DNA of 64,000 nt from Omphiscola glabra (Eukaryota; Mollusca; Gastropoda; Lymnaeidae): the NCBI GenBank assembly GCA_964017045.1, contig OZ024799.1, forward strand, positions 34,353,736 through 34,417,735, written 5' to 3'. Position numbers and translations under genes: made by a program. Below, piece after piece: positions 46,510 through 58,734 of the stretch; position 1 is the first letter of the stretch; each line of letters starts with the position of its first letter. The notes under the pieces are model-generated. The model saw only the letters and a list, made by a program, of their open reading frames with translations. It did no database searches and was not told where the DNA came from.

Positions 46510-46700
46510 AGGGGGGGGGGGGGGTCATCCATAATGACATGCCACATCTATGGGGAGGGTGTCACGAATTTGTGACGAAATATTATTAGGCTGCCAACAT
46601 TGTGTGTCAAATTTTGACTATATGAAGAAAAAAAAAGGCAAAAGAAAAATAGAAAGTGGGTGGTGTAAATATGGGAGTAAAAATAGCGTGACGTCATTCA
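46510..46700. mobile_element. Probable MITE bounded by ggtcatccataatgac and gcgtgacgtcattcaa
   Basis: The left end ggtcatccataatgacatgc follows a G run and the right end gcgtgacgtcattcaatcac is partly its reverse complement. Inside are gggtgtcacgaatttgtgac and tgtcaaattttgac, a layout I associate with a widespread invertebrate MITE type that I cannot name. Target duplication is not determined. Confidence 0.5.
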
Positions 46701-47199
46701 ATCACCGAAGCCAGAGTTTGAGTCCATTTAATGTCACCAGAGTCCGGAGTGGTTCCGTTGTTGAAGAGTCTGTGGTCTGAGTTGCATCATGGTTGATCAC
46801 CTCTTGGTGCACTCCGTATTTATGAAGCTGAGAGCAATGATGAAGACTCTATTCGTTCTTGACTTATCTCCCCCCCCCCCTATCACTTTGGAATGGTTCC
46901 TAGCACGTGCTGCACGACTGATGACGACATGCTCCACGTTGATGTATGCGGAGCTGCGGCCCGCGTCTTATTTACGACCGCTGGCTCAACTAATGGCATG
47001 CAGTGAAGACTGCTTTTGTTGGTGGTGTGGATTCGGAGAAACAGTGCGGCTGCGAAAGCATGTATGAAATGTATGCTTGTCGGTTACAGAATATGTAGGT
47101 AGGCATACAACTGCAGGGTTTTCCCCGAAGACAAATAAAAACATTACAAAATCCGGTATAAAAAGAAAAAGTGCACTGACTTGATTTTTGGCTAGGGCT
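46701..47199. other. Unique interval
   Basis: No gene is supported. A poly-C run lies near 46871. A 92-codon ORF at 46789-47067 is unrecognised. Confidence 0.45.
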
Positions 47200-47350
47200 T
47201 ATGACTTTTAGTGATTATGACTTTTAGTGATTATGACTTTTAGTGATTATGACTTTTAGTGATTATGACTTTTAGTGATTATGACTTTTAGTGATTATGA
47301 CTTTTAGTGATTATGACTTTTAGTGATTATGACTTTTAGTGATTATGATG
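47200..47350. repeat. 16-bp minisatellite, about 9 perfect copies
   Basis: The unit gattatgacttttagt repeats with no substitution that I can see. Confidence 0.97.
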
Positions 47351-47416
47351 TAAGAAAATGTTTGTTTTTTTTAACTATTGGGGGAATGAAATATTTTGGT
47401 CGCAATAGTATGACTT

Positions 47417-47462
47417 GGATACTTTGATACTTTGATACTTAGATACTTTGATACTTAGATAC
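47417..47462. repeat. 8-9 bp repeat
   Basis: Copies of gatactttg and gatacttag alternate. Confidence 0.85.
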
Positions 47463-47544
47463 CAACAATGGACGTTTTCTTTTTCAAATTAAAGTAAGGA
47501 AGTCAACAATCATCCTCGATCACATATTTACACTTTTAACTTTT

Positions 47545-48032
47545 CATCAGGGCTATCAACCTTTGATCCAGGCTAAAGAACTATCAACCTTTGATCCAGG
47601 CTAAAGAACTATCAACCTTTGATCCGGGATAAAGAACTATCAACCTTTGATCCGGGCTAAAGAACTATCAACCTTTGATCCGGGCTAAATAACTATCAAC
47701 CTTTGATCCAGGCTAAAGAACTATCAACCTTTGATCCGGGATAAAGAACTATCAACCTTTGATCCGGGCTAAAGAACTATCAACCTTTGATCCGGGCTAA
47801 AGAACTATCAACCTTTGATCCGGGCTAAATAACTATCAACCTTTGATCCGGGCTAAAGAACTATCAACCTTTGATCCGGGCTAAAGAACTATCAACCTTT
47901 GATCAGGGCAAAAGAACTATCAAACTTTGACCCCGGCCAAAGAACTATCAACCTTTGATCCGGGCTAAAGAACTACCAACCTTTGATCCGGGCTAAAGAA
48001 CTATCAACCTTTTAACCGGGCTTAAGAACTTT
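47545..48032. repeat. 28-bp minisatellite, about 17 copies
   Basis: The unit contains aactatcaacctttgatccg followed by ggctaaag. Variants (ccAgg, ggGataaag, ctaaaT) recur in similar order twice near 47560-47690 and 47700-47830, a sign of block duplication. Confidence 0.96.
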
Positions 48033-48523
48033 CAAAAATGTGAAAATGCTAAAATAAATCGTTTTTTTTTAATGCGAACTTATAGTAAAGGTATTTCAAT
48101 GTGACCGCTTCACGGCCCTAATCAGGGACCCCCCCCCCCCCAACCACACACACAAACACACGCACCCTCACTCACTTACTATAGAAAAACAAAAATCAAA
48201 ATGTAATTATATTTATAATTGTCTGCCTTACATTTCAAAGCTATCCATCATCTCCCTTTGTTTAGGATCTTGTAAAAACAAACCCCAATTCATACCCCTG
48301 ATTAATACTACTCCCCCACACCCAACCGCATAACCACCACCCAACTACCACTCGGTGGCTGACGTCATTAAAAAACATGTTCTCTACCTGGTCATGTTGC
48401 ACAAGATTGTTTACAGGAACTGGCTGGAGTTCAAATCTACGGCCGCACGTGCTCGGGGATGCTGACGCCGGGACCCCAATGTTCGGGATATTCGTCCTTA
48501 GCATTTTTTTTTCATGTGCCGAC
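48033..48523. other. Unique interval with a poly-C run
   Basis: No gene is supported. A C run lies near 48130. Confidence 0.45.
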
Positions 48524-48990
48524 ACTTGCAGACAATACACGTTCTATGGACCTCTTGTAGACAATACACGTTCTATGGACCTCTTGTAGACAATACACGT
48601 TCTATGGACCTCTTGCAGACAATACACGTCCTATGGACCTCTTGTAGACAATACACGTTCTATGGACCTCTTGTAGACAATACACGTTCTATGGACCTCT
48701 TGCAGACAATACACGTCCTATGGACCTCTTGCAAACAATACACGTCCTATGGACCTCTTGCAAACAATACACGTCCTATGGACCTCTTGCAGACAATACA
48801 CGTTCTATGGACCTCTTGCAGACAATACACGTTCTATGGACCTCTTGCAGACAATAGTCGTTCTATGGACCTCTTGCAGACAATACACGTTCTATGGACC
48901 TCTTGCAGACAATAGTCGTTCTATGGACCTCTTGCAGACAATACACGTTCTATGGACCACTGGGAGACAATACGCGTCCTATGGACCTTC
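48524..48990. repeat. 29-bp minisatellite, about 16 copies
   Basis: The unit contains cagacaatacacgttctatg followed by gacctcttg. Variants tgTagac, tgCagac, tgCaAac and cgTtct/cgTcct are clustered. ORFs of up to 133 codons have a 29-residue period and are artefacts. Confidence 0.96.
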
Positions 48991-50079
48991 CGGCTTTAAA
49001 GTGTCCTAATTTTTAAGTCGGGTGATTACAATTACGTAAAGATGTTAACCATTGTTTCATTTCTCCTGTCAACGCTGGTGTTAGTTCTCTTATTTAGTGT
49101 CAATTCTCCTGTTGAGTTTCAATTCTTCTGTCTACGCTGATTTCACTCTGCATACGATTTACACCCTAGTGACAGCAGCTTTGAGTTTTCTTAATGTTTC
49201 CTTGAACTTTCAGATAATCATTAATTATTGATACTATTACGGACTGTTAATAATGGAGAAATTTATCTCTTATTTAAATCTATGGCTCGTTCTAAAAACA
49301 GTCCATAACAAAGGACGATACCAAAGTTTAAATACAATAACAAATAATACGATACTCAAGGCCAGAGCTAATTACAATTAATACGTTTTTAATGTGACAA
49401 TTTCAATAAATTTCAAAAGCAAGAGCATATGATTAAAGCTACTAACATACAGTTTTTTGGCTGGTACCAGTACTGTGTTAATAAAAAATGCAATGAGCAA
49501 AAGATGCACGATGAAAGAAAATATACACACAACAAAGCACTGTCTAATATAATAATAAGCACACACGCTCCCAGTCTCGTGATAAAAAGGATCTTACCCT
49601 CTCCATTCAAACTTTAGCCTTTTATAGTCTACTTCTAATGATCGTTCTCGAAAAGAATTCGACAAATTTCATGACTGGAATGGACGATAATAAGCTTTGT
49701 TGTAAACAAGGTTAAATTTCGCTAGCCACACCCCAAAACGTGGCCTCGAGTGTGCTGACTACGAGAGGTCAAGCACGTGGAAAGCGAGGAAGGTGTGCCT
49801 TAAAAAAACACTCCACCTACATAACAGATACTTTTGATGTGTGTCCCAACCTTTCTATTAAAACAAAAAAATGTATAACACTTTAATGAAAACGCCAATG
49901 TGCAGCTGGCAAGAATTGCGCCTCTTTACCAACAGCGCTTTACATGCGTGGTACTCATTTCAGTTCAGCTGCTGATGATGCCATAAGTTTATTGGTGATT
50001 CTCATCTTGGACAAGATTGCAAATACAGACAGGCGTTGGTGTGTCGCTAAGATTTTTAAAAAAAAAATCATAACAAAGA
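48991..50079. other. Mainly unique 1.1-kb interval
   Basis: No gene is supported. Near 49055-49140 a loose triplicate of ttctcctgtcaacgctg-like words is present. Short ORFs at 49378-49617 on both strands are unrecognised. Confidence 0.45.
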
Positions 50080-50224
50080 TACTTTCATTTCCAACCAGAG
50101 ATACTTTTATTTTCAACCGGAGATACTTTCATTTCCAACCAGAGATACTTTCATTTCCAACCGGAGACACTTTCATTTCCAACCGGAGACACTTTCATTT
50201 TCAACCGGAGATACTTTCATTTTA
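50080..50224. repeat. 23-bp minisatellite, about 6 copies
   Basis: The unit contains gatactttcatttccaacc followed by gga or aga. Confidence 0.93.
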
Positions 50225-50983
50225 AATCTTAAAGGACAAAATAATATGTGCGTTCATTTTACAAACCAGCTCTCCTTAAACTCAAACGCACCAGTCTCTG
50301 GTTCTACGCAAAGTATTTCGTTTGTACTTGTATATTTGATATTTACGATGTGATTCACGTGTGGTGAATAACATTTATTACAGAGGGTTGATGAAATTTT
50401 AGAAGTTTTAATATGTGAACTTTTGTTCGATTTCTTCTAAACGGTTTTATTTTTTTTAATCTCACAATCACTTTAAGGCCAACGTGCTGTACAACATGCC
50501 CCATGGATGCACCGTTTGAGACAGGATTAGAACATGTCTTAATGGCTCACTGCATACATTCTTCATGGAGGCAGCTGAAATAATGTTGTCTCTTTGTTTC
50601 GCCACCACGTAACAATGGGAAGAGCTAACGAGTATTAGGGGAGACATTTATTTCATCCTTGCCTCCCATTTCTACCACGTCTCCAGGCTTGGAACCAAAT
50701 AATAAGTGTTTGTATGTTTGTGTGTGTGTGTGTCTGTGTGTCAAAAATGGATTTTGTGGGAGGGGGGGGGGGTAAAATTACGAAATGGGATAAATATGTT
50801 TATGGAATTAGGAATAGCTGACATTTAACAGTGTTGGAATGCTCTTTGTTGAAATTAAGCTGAGTTTGCGCTCATCACACAATGACGAGTTATTTATTAT
50901 TATTTTATTGCATTTTATTTATATTTGGTAACAGAAAATGGATGGGTAGCCGAAATGAGAAGTCATAATCAATGATTTCGTAA
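50225..50983. other. Unique interval
   Basis: No gene is supported. A GT tract lies near 50719 and a G run near 50761. Confidence 0.45.
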
Positions 50984-51216
50984 TCGCTGAGAACGGAATC
51001 GCTGAGGTCGGAATGGCTGAGATCGGAATAGCTGAGGTCGGAATCGCTATACGGTTGGAATAGCCGAGATCAGAATCGCTGAGGTCGAAATCGCTGAGGT
51101 TGGAGTCGCTGAGGTCGGAATCGCTGAGAACGGAATCGCTGAGAACGGAATCGCCGAGGTCGGAATCGCTGAGGTGGAAATCGCTGAGGTTGGAATCGCT
51201 GAGGTCGGAATCGCAA
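50984..51216. repeat. 15-bp minisatellite, about 15 copies
   Basis: The unit is gaggtcggaatcgct with gagaacggaatcgct and other variants. The minus-strand ORF (Ser-Asp-Leu repeats) is an artefact. Confidence 0.94.
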
Positions 51217-51270
51217 AGACTCATGAGAACCCTCTTTGAACATCCAACAATTTGATATTTTTAATGTACC

Positions 51271-51357
51271 TAATGAGCTTTCTTCCGGCTGCTGTGGCCA
51301 TATTAAACAATTAAATGAGCTTTCTTCCGGGTACTGTGGCCATTTTAAACAATTAAA
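51271..51357. repeat. 42-bp tandem duplication
   Basis: Two copies of a unit starting atgagctttcttccgg differ at a few bases. Confidence 0.92.
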
Positions 51358-51831
51358 TGTCTAATTCTCCAAGGGTCAAATTATATATTTAAAATTAATT
51401 GAATGAAAAAATGAATGAATGGAAACACTGATTGAGCATAAGAATCGGTTTTTGATGTTGTTTTCTTGGCCTTTGACGCTAACCACAACGAGTGTTGAGG
51501 CTCAGATTAAAAAAGTTACTTCTCCGACATATAGCTAGAACATATGTGTTGTGATTGGCACAGTCTGGCGTCAGAGGGTCACGGTGAGCTGGTGAACGTG
51601 TCGAGACGTGATGATGTTGTTCATGATTGCGTCACGTGGAAGGTCACGCTTATGTAATTCTTATTCAATGTCCCCCTTTTTTTAATGGGATATTTACGGT
51701 GCGGTTATAGGTACTGGCGAAATGAGAAGTAGGGTTTGTAAATGTATTCGAGAACGGGTGAGAAAATATTTGTTTTCCTGCAGTTGATTTGAACCAGGGC
51801 TGGTCTTAAATCATAAGCGTTGAATTTTTGT
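51358..51831. other. Unique interval
   Basis: No gene or repeat is evident. Confidence 0.45.
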
Positions 51832-52030
51832 AACTTTGCGTATATAGCCTTAATGTTTGATGGAAGACCAGCGGCAACGTAACTCTGCGTATATAGCCGT
51901 ACTGTCTGATGGCAGATCAGCGGCAACGTAACTTTGCGTATATAGAGCCTTACTGTCTGATTGCAGACCAGCGGCAACGTAACTTTACGTATATAGAGCC
52001 TTACTGTTTGATGGCAGACCCGCGGCAATG
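51832..52030. repeat. 50-52 bp minisatellite, 4 copies
   Basis: The unit contains gtaactttgcgtatatagag and cagaccagcggcaac. The left copy is the most diverged. Confidence 0.92.
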
Positions 52031-52117
52031 GTGAAAGGTGTGCAGGTCTGGCTCAGTTGGTCTTTGAAAGCAGATAATGTGTTAGTGTGGTATGGAAATG
52101 AGCGAACAAAAGTATGG

Positions 52118-52195
52118 GAAAACCTGGAGAGAGAAAAGAACGCAACAAAACAACGAACGGGTCGGCAAGAAGCCTTCATCGGCGAACAAACAACA
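52118..52195 (-). repeat. Dispersed repeat, inverted partner of 63.93 kb
   Basis: The reverse complement contains gatgaaggcttcttgcc and gttcgttgttttgttgcgtt, matching 63934-63990 at most positions. Its core has a small ggc/gcc stem. Copies lie 11.7 kb apart in opposite orientation. The family is not identified. Confidence 0.78.
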
Positions 52196-54851
52196 GTAAA
52201 AACAGAATTAAATAAAATAACACTTTTATATAATTAATCCTGTTTTTACTGTAGAAACTGACCAATGGCGCTGCAACACTTTAAGTCTTTTAGATACATT
52301 AATTTTTATGAATTTTCAAATATTCAACCCGCGAAACGCTATGTTTTAGTTAAAACAACAAAGTTTTATTATAAATTCTAGATACATCTTTTGACTTCTG
52401 GTGAGTTGTTCTCGTTGAAGACCGACTTGCGTCTCGCATCTCAGCGCACGCGTCCTGAAGAGTTGAGCAGTTTTAAAAATGTAAACAAGTCAAGGAGACC
52501 TTTTCCACCGGTTGCCTCTCTTGTTTTGTTTTGTATTTCCAGTCTCGCCTTCTTTTTCCGAACGTTTTAGGCGAATGACGTAAATGAGCAGGGGAGATAG
52601 TAGAAATGACTTCCGGTACAAGCTAGGGCGTAAAGCCGAGTCTTAAGATAACAAATTCACGTAGACGGATTAGCAAGCGTAACAACGCCCAGATTTACAA
52701 TGTGCACCACATTTTCAGCAGATGTATTTTCGCAATTGACAAGGAACAGACACACAGCAAAAAATAATAAAATAGGATAAAGTTCTAGTTTCCGAAAATT
52801 TGAATCAGTGGCGTACGTCTGGGTAATGGAATATTCGGCCAGTGTTGATTTGTGGCGCCCCTGTTAACACGTCTACTCCTTCTCTCCCTTTAACAATTAG
52901 GAAGTGCTGCCGTGTGAACACATTGTTACTAAGTGGAAGAAATGGTACCTGCTCTGTGTTGACCCAACTTATATACGCCGCTGGCTATTATATAGATGTG
53001 TTCTTCACACGAGAAATCGGTTAATTAATAGTATATATAATACGAATGTGCAAGCAGACACCCCCCCCCCCCCCACCCATGGCCGAGCTAACCAGAACGC
53101 AAAGGCCGAGAGCAGCCGAGACCTACGATAGACAGTGGGGTCGTGGCGCAGCCATGCCGACAGCTTAATGCTTCCCTCCAGTGTGGTTGAGAACCTGAGA
53201 TCTAAGACGCGTGACGTGTGCTGATACAGTAAGCAGTCCTTGTGCTAATTTGTCTCTTCAAGGCGATCAGTTTATGCCAAAAAAAAATTTTGATCGTATG
53301 CCATATAACATAAATGCCCGCATATACCATGTCCCATGTCAAATAAAACATTTTGTAGTGTTGGTCCCAGAAATCAACTATTTTAGGGTAATTGACTCAA
53401 TAAGTTCAAGAAATTAATCCAACTGATATTGACTTTCACAAATCTTCAAATAAATCAAAGGTAGGATTGAAATAATTTGTAGTTTTTGCAGGCCGCAGGA
53501 TAACTTTATAGGGATCTAGATAATAGATTGAAAATTTTAAACATAAATTGATATTCAGACATTCGGATATAGAGTTTTCGGAAAACATCCGACTTTTAAC
53601 CGTCTAAAGATTGAAATTTTCATGCAATGATAAAATATTATTATTATTATTATTTGTTGTTGTCTTATATAGCACGGTACCCCAGCCGAGGGCTAGGCTC
53701 ACCGCGTTGTACATAAAAATATCCACAAGGATATAATGGCTGGTCCGAAATTGCAGGAGAACAAGGCAGGGGTTCAATATAAAATACGCAAGATTTTTCA
53801 AAAAAAAAAAGTTTGGATTCTTTTTAAATGAATTGAACATAATTAAATAATTATAATGAGATGACTAAAAGAAAACTAATCCAGTAAATAGAAGAAAAAA
53901 AATTAACAAAAACAAACAAATTAGATTGAGATGATAACTAGCTGATAACTTCTGGCGCAGTTACAAGTTAGAGAGCAGCTATTGAAACAGCAACCTATAT
54001 CCCGAGAGATCTTGTGTTAAACGTTTCAGCGGACCCCATGTGGCCCGCGGGCCGTTGGTTGCCCATCCCTGAGATAAACGTTAGAAAAGCCGTTCTAAAT
54101 CCCAAATGCTCCTACACATGCTTCTTATTTATATTATTATATATAGTTAAGTGTCACCCGCTGATGTCTCATTAACTAATGGGGAAATGGGTCAGAGAGG
54201 AATGAGGGTTCGGACCTAAATAAATTGCACTTGCCGTTACAAATCCCTGTTCACACTTCTCACTCCATGGCAGTGAACAGGTTGAGAAGCACTGTCTTGG
54301 TTTATTGTTTGCAATATGGTGACCCCAGTTATTAAAACCAACATTAAAAATTGTGCCTTAGAACGTAGCCACGAAAACGTCATAATTTTTTTTTAACGTG
54401 ATACAAACCTGCTGTGGTCGTAAACTAAGTCTGTCGCTTCCAAGTGTAAGACACAGCTGTTTACGTTTACTTGCTTTAAAGATGCGATTTTGGATGTCTA
54501 GGATACACCCCCCCCCCTTTTTGCATAAATACGCGGCAAATTTTCTGTGTTTATACGAAACTATAACGATTCTCAAATCACATCGTCTCATAGGCAATGT
54601 GATCTTAATTGTTAAATGGTGGCCCCCGAGTTAGGGTTTCCAGTCTGATCATTTAAGCGAGAACCAAATCCAGATCTCAGCTCGAGGGATGAAAGAAATA
54701 AATATTTACAAAACCTCAAAAGTTATCAGAACAATACAGACTCTGGTATGACAGACGTTTCTATACTGCAACGTAGACATTTTATATAATAAGATATCTT
54801 GTAGTGGGATACGACTGGAACGGGGGGTTTTCTTCACATATATATACATAC
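52196..54851. other. Mostly unique 2.6-kb interval
   Basis: No gene is supported. Near 52806 cagtggcgtacgtctggg may be a decayed hAT-like end. A run of about 15 C lies at 53060. An ATT trimer tract lies at about 53637-53655. Near 54030-54070 cccgcgggccgttggttgcc and catccctg resemble a hAT right end, and near 54271 caggttgagaagcactg resembles another. None has a clear partner. Confidence 0.45.
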
Positions 54852-55160
54852 ACACTTATATGTGACCACGCCCTTTCTTATATGTGACCACGCCCTTTCT
54901 TATATGTGACCACGCCCTTTCTTATATATGACCACACCCTTTCTTATAGTGACCACGCCCTTTCTTATATGTGACCACGCCTTTCTTATACGTGACCACG
55001 CCCTTTCTTATATGTGACCACGCCCTTTCTTATATATGACCACACCCTTTCTTATAGTGACCACGCCCTTTCTTATATGTGACCACGCCTTTCTTATACG
55101 TGACCACGCCCTTTCTTATATGTGAACACTCCCTTTCTTATATGTGACCACGCCCTTTCC
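54852..55160. repeat. 22-bp minisatellite, 14 copies, with a five-unit block duplicated
   Basis: The unit contains ttatatgtgaccacgccctt followed by tc. A block of about 108 bases containing atatatgaccacacc, ttatagtgaccacgcc and ttatacgtgaccacgcc occurs twice, near 54921 and 55029. Confidence 0.95.
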
Positions 55161-56179
55161 CCGTGCCGATACGGCAGGGACAGATAACATGTAAAGCATC
55201 AGCTATGGACAACATGATCCCTTTAAATTGTTGTTCTACTTCATGCCACTTCAGGGCCTGTCAATGTCTGATCATTTGTTTTGGATTTTTCGTTCATTCA
55301 AACCCCCCCCCCCAGTACCTATTTAAAATCTGTGTATGCGACATAGATATGTGTACATGGGGCTACTATGGAGTCACTCTATGTGTCCGTGTCGTAGTAT
55401 GTTGATCCGATGTCACAACATGGCCTCACGTGAATGTACATATAAGTAACGTGTGATCCCAAACATACCATAAATATCCCAAGTGGATTCCTCAATATGT
55501 GTACAGCTTTTATAACCATATGTCTGACATATGTTGACTTATGAGCAAGCTTCCCTCCCCGAACCCTAAACCAACCCAACCATTAGTACACGCACACACG
55601 ATATGATTGAAAAGTGTAACAAAATTTTGAGAACCTCTGCTGTATTGTGACACCACACGCAAACATAAATCCACGTAGCTTGTCGACCAGCCTCATACAT
55701 ATGTTTGAAAAGCTTCGTTTGTTTAACACACGAACTTGCCAACAGCCTTGTGGGTCATTTATTCTTCTTTATTCAACAGAGTTCTACCGACAAGGGATTC
55801 GTACATATCTTTACATATATATGTATATGTACGATCGCATAGTTCAGGGTCACAGATTTGACATGTAAATACAAAAAGCTAACAACATTTTTGCTTCGTA
55901 TATCTCTAGGATTTCTTTATGGCGCACAGTAAGCCATTCATTAGCCCTGACGGCTAGAGCAGTTTAAACAAACTAGAAATAGCAAAACAATCTCTAACAA
56001 AATTACATAATCTGACCTAAATTTTTTAACACGATTTTTATCCATTAAAAATTAACTTTCAACAACTTGCAGAAGTCAAAATTGTGGCTCCCGATTAGAG
56101 TTCCCAATTAGAGTTCCCGATTAGAGTTCTCAAATGTTAATTTCAATCCGTTTCGAATGTCTGTTTTAACAAGGAGACG
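55161..56179. other. Unique interval
   Basis: No gene is supported. A C run lies near 55303. The word gattagagttccc occurs two or three times near 56093-56130. Confidence 0.45.
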
Positions 56180-56560
56180 TCACCTGCACTCATGTTGCTT
56201 CAGCGATATCCTGTAATCTTGTTGCCTCCGTGATATCCTGTAATCATGTTCCCTTAATGATATCCTGTACTCATGTTCCTCATTGATATCCTAGACTCAT
56301 GTTCCCTTAATGATATCCTGTACTCATGTTCCCTTAATGATATCCTGCACTCTTGTTCCCTCATTAATATCCTGTACTTATGTTCCCTCAATAATATCCT
56401 GCACTCATGTTCCCTTAATTATATCCTGCACTCATGTTCCCTTAATAATATCCTGCACTCATGTTCCCTCAATAAAATCCTGGACTCATGTTCCCTTAAT
56501 AATATCCTGCACTCATGTTCCCTCAATAATATCCTATAATCATGTTCCCTCAAAAATATC
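56180..56560. repeat. 27-bp minisatellite, about 14 copies
   Basis: The unit contains aatgatatcctgtactcatg followed by ttccctt. Gat/aat and tgTac/tgCac variants occur. ORFs on both strands are artefacts. Confidence 0.95.
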
Positions 56561-56905
56561 ATGTACATATTTCCTCCTTGCTGCCATATACGTATTCCAT
56601 AATTGCTGCCATGTACATGGTTCCTCATTGCTGCCATGTACATATTTCCTCATTACATGTGCATGTTGCCCTGTAGGTGTCGTGTATATGTTCCCTTGTA
56701 TCTGTCATGTGAAGATTCCGCTTGTAGCTGTCATGTACATGTTCCCTTCTAGCTGTCCTGTACATGTTCCCTTGTTGCTTTCATGTACATGTTACATTGT
56801 AGCTTTCATGTACTTGTTCCCTTGTATCTGTCATGTGAAGATTCTGCTTGTAGCTGTCCTGTGCATGTTCCCTTGAAGCTGACCTGTACATGTTCCATGA
56901 ATGCT
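56561..56905. repeat. About 26-bp diverged minisatellite
   Basis: Units resemble cttgtagctgtcatgtacat followed by gttccc. It shares the catgttccct word with the adjoining 27-bp array and may be an older extension of it. Confidence 0.85.
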
Positions 56906-57497
56906 GTACAAGCCAGCCCGTCAAAGCCTATACAGTTACAACAAATGTTGATTTCAACCAGTACCTCAAGCGTATACAATATTATACCTTAGATAATTAT
57001 GTAAGCCCCCAATAAATACATTGTAAGAAATTCTAACACTTTCTATGACAGCATAAACATGTATCGCGAACATTGTATATCTGAAGAGAGTCAGATCGTC
57101 TGTTGAATAAGAGTGTTCTTTATGACCTCTCCTATTTTTTTCCTTAATATATATAAGCTATACCGGGGTTGGGGAGGGGGGCGGCATATCATCATAATTC
57201 TACGGTCCACATTAGACAATCTGTCAATGTAGGCGAAGAATTAAGGCTGCGGTTCTCAATTATTATTCTTTAAATCTGAAATCTTGAGGTCATTAATAAA
57301 AATCCATGCATCTTTATATCCCTCGAACTAAGCTTTGGTGTCATATCCGTATTTTTTATTTATTTTTTTTGCGAACCCCCGAGATTTGTTTCGGGGTGTT
57401 AATGAATATAACTATTAATTCGGGCTACCCAGTAAGAAAGCGTCCATTTTTTGATGACATGTGTACACTCTCCTATTTCCCTTGGCCTCTCCCAGCC
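56906..57497. other. Unique interval
   Basis: No gene is supported. A G-rich patch lies near 57163-57184. The word gcggttctcaat near 57250 resembles a hAT left end without a partner. Confidence 0.45.
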
Positions 57498-57507
57498 TAA
57501 ATAAACG

Positions 57508-57805
57508 GTTACAGGAAATTTGATCGAAAGAAACTTCGTCGACGGAAAATTGATCGACGGTAATTTGATCGAACGGAAATTTGGTCGAATCTTTTTTTTC
57601 AGTTCAGACGTTAAAATTTTCGTCAAATTTCTTTTTAAACGCACTATATTATATAGTAAAACAAAATAATGCGTTCAAAAAGAAATTTGACGAAAATTTT
57701 AACTTATAAACTAAAAAAACAAATCGAAAAAATTTCCGTTCGATCAAATTTCCGTCGATCAATTTTCCGTCGACGAAATTTCTTTCGATCAAATTTCCGG
57801 ATACG
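57508..57805. mobile_element. Foldback element, Mutator-like, with a 10-bp target duplication
   Basis: This 298-bp element is nearly one long inverted repeat: caggaaatttgatcgaaag on the left is mirrored by ctttcgatcaaatttccgg on the right, with inner arms gtcgacggaaaattgatcga and cgtcaaatttctttttaaac around a centre at about 57655. The decamer taaataaacg flanks both sides (57498-57507 and 57806-57815). Long terminal repeats with a 9-11 bp duplication are typical of MULEs. No transposase is present. Confidence 0.88.
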
Positions 57806-57967
57806 TAAATAAACGCACTCAATTTTTAAAGCTAGGTCGTTATATACTGAAAATTGAAATAATCGTTGGACTACATGACACTGTCAGTATTCTGTCTTTC
57901 GTCGAGCGATTGCTGGGAATGTACGCAAATATCAAACTATAAATAACATACAAAATAATGTAGCTGA

Positions 57968-58232
57968 AACATTGCATCTACCCTTGGTGGCATTGAAGTT
58001 GCATCTATCACTAGTGGCATTGCATCTACCCCTAGGGGGATTGCATCTACCCCTAGTGGCATTGCATCTAACCTTAGTGGCGTTGTATCAATCCCTAGTG
58101 GCATTGCATCTACCCCTAGTGGCGTTGCATCTATCCCTAGTGACACTGGATCTAACCCTATTGGCATTGCATCTACCCCTAGTTGCGTTGCATCTACCCC
58201 TAATGGCGTTGCATCTACCCCTAGTTTCTTGT
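57968..58232. repeat. 21-bp minisatellite, about 12 copies
   Basis: The unit contains gcatctacccctagtggcgt. Both strands carry open frames because 21 is a multiple of 3. Confidence 0.95.
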
Positions 58233-58734
58233 CATCCCCCCACGGTTATGTTACAGCCTGTGTCAAACAAACTAAAACTTTGTCAATTCACGGACAATAA
58301 CAACCCGCCTCTCTAGCTTAATGTGATGCCAACCGGATGTTGTTTCATAGAGTGGAGTGAATGTCTACAAACCACCGAACAGAAAAGCAACAGTGGCTGA
58401 CCATCCCAGGGACAGTTAAGTGAGCTGTCCACATCTATACTCTCTGCGTATGAACTAAATCCCATGTGGTCTCAAAGTGCCGAACGTTCACAGGACGATT
58501 CAGTTTAAGTGGTTTGTTTTGTGCGACATACGAAGTTAAACTTTTTGGGTTTATTTTTTGTAGGTTGGGTGTGAAGGAAATATTCATAGCAAGACGTTTG
58601 GAAGCTTGCATAACAAAACAAGGCAATGGTATGGAATTGGCGGTTGAACTCATTCCTATACGCAATCGATAAAAAAGACAAAACTAACCAATTAAGATAA
58701 TATTTTTCTTTGATAAGTTACTTGACTTGCTTAT
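58233..58734. other. Unique interval
   Basis: No gene is supported. Overlapping 68- and 76-codon ORFs on opposite strands (about 58435-58672) are unrecognised. Confidence 0.45.
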
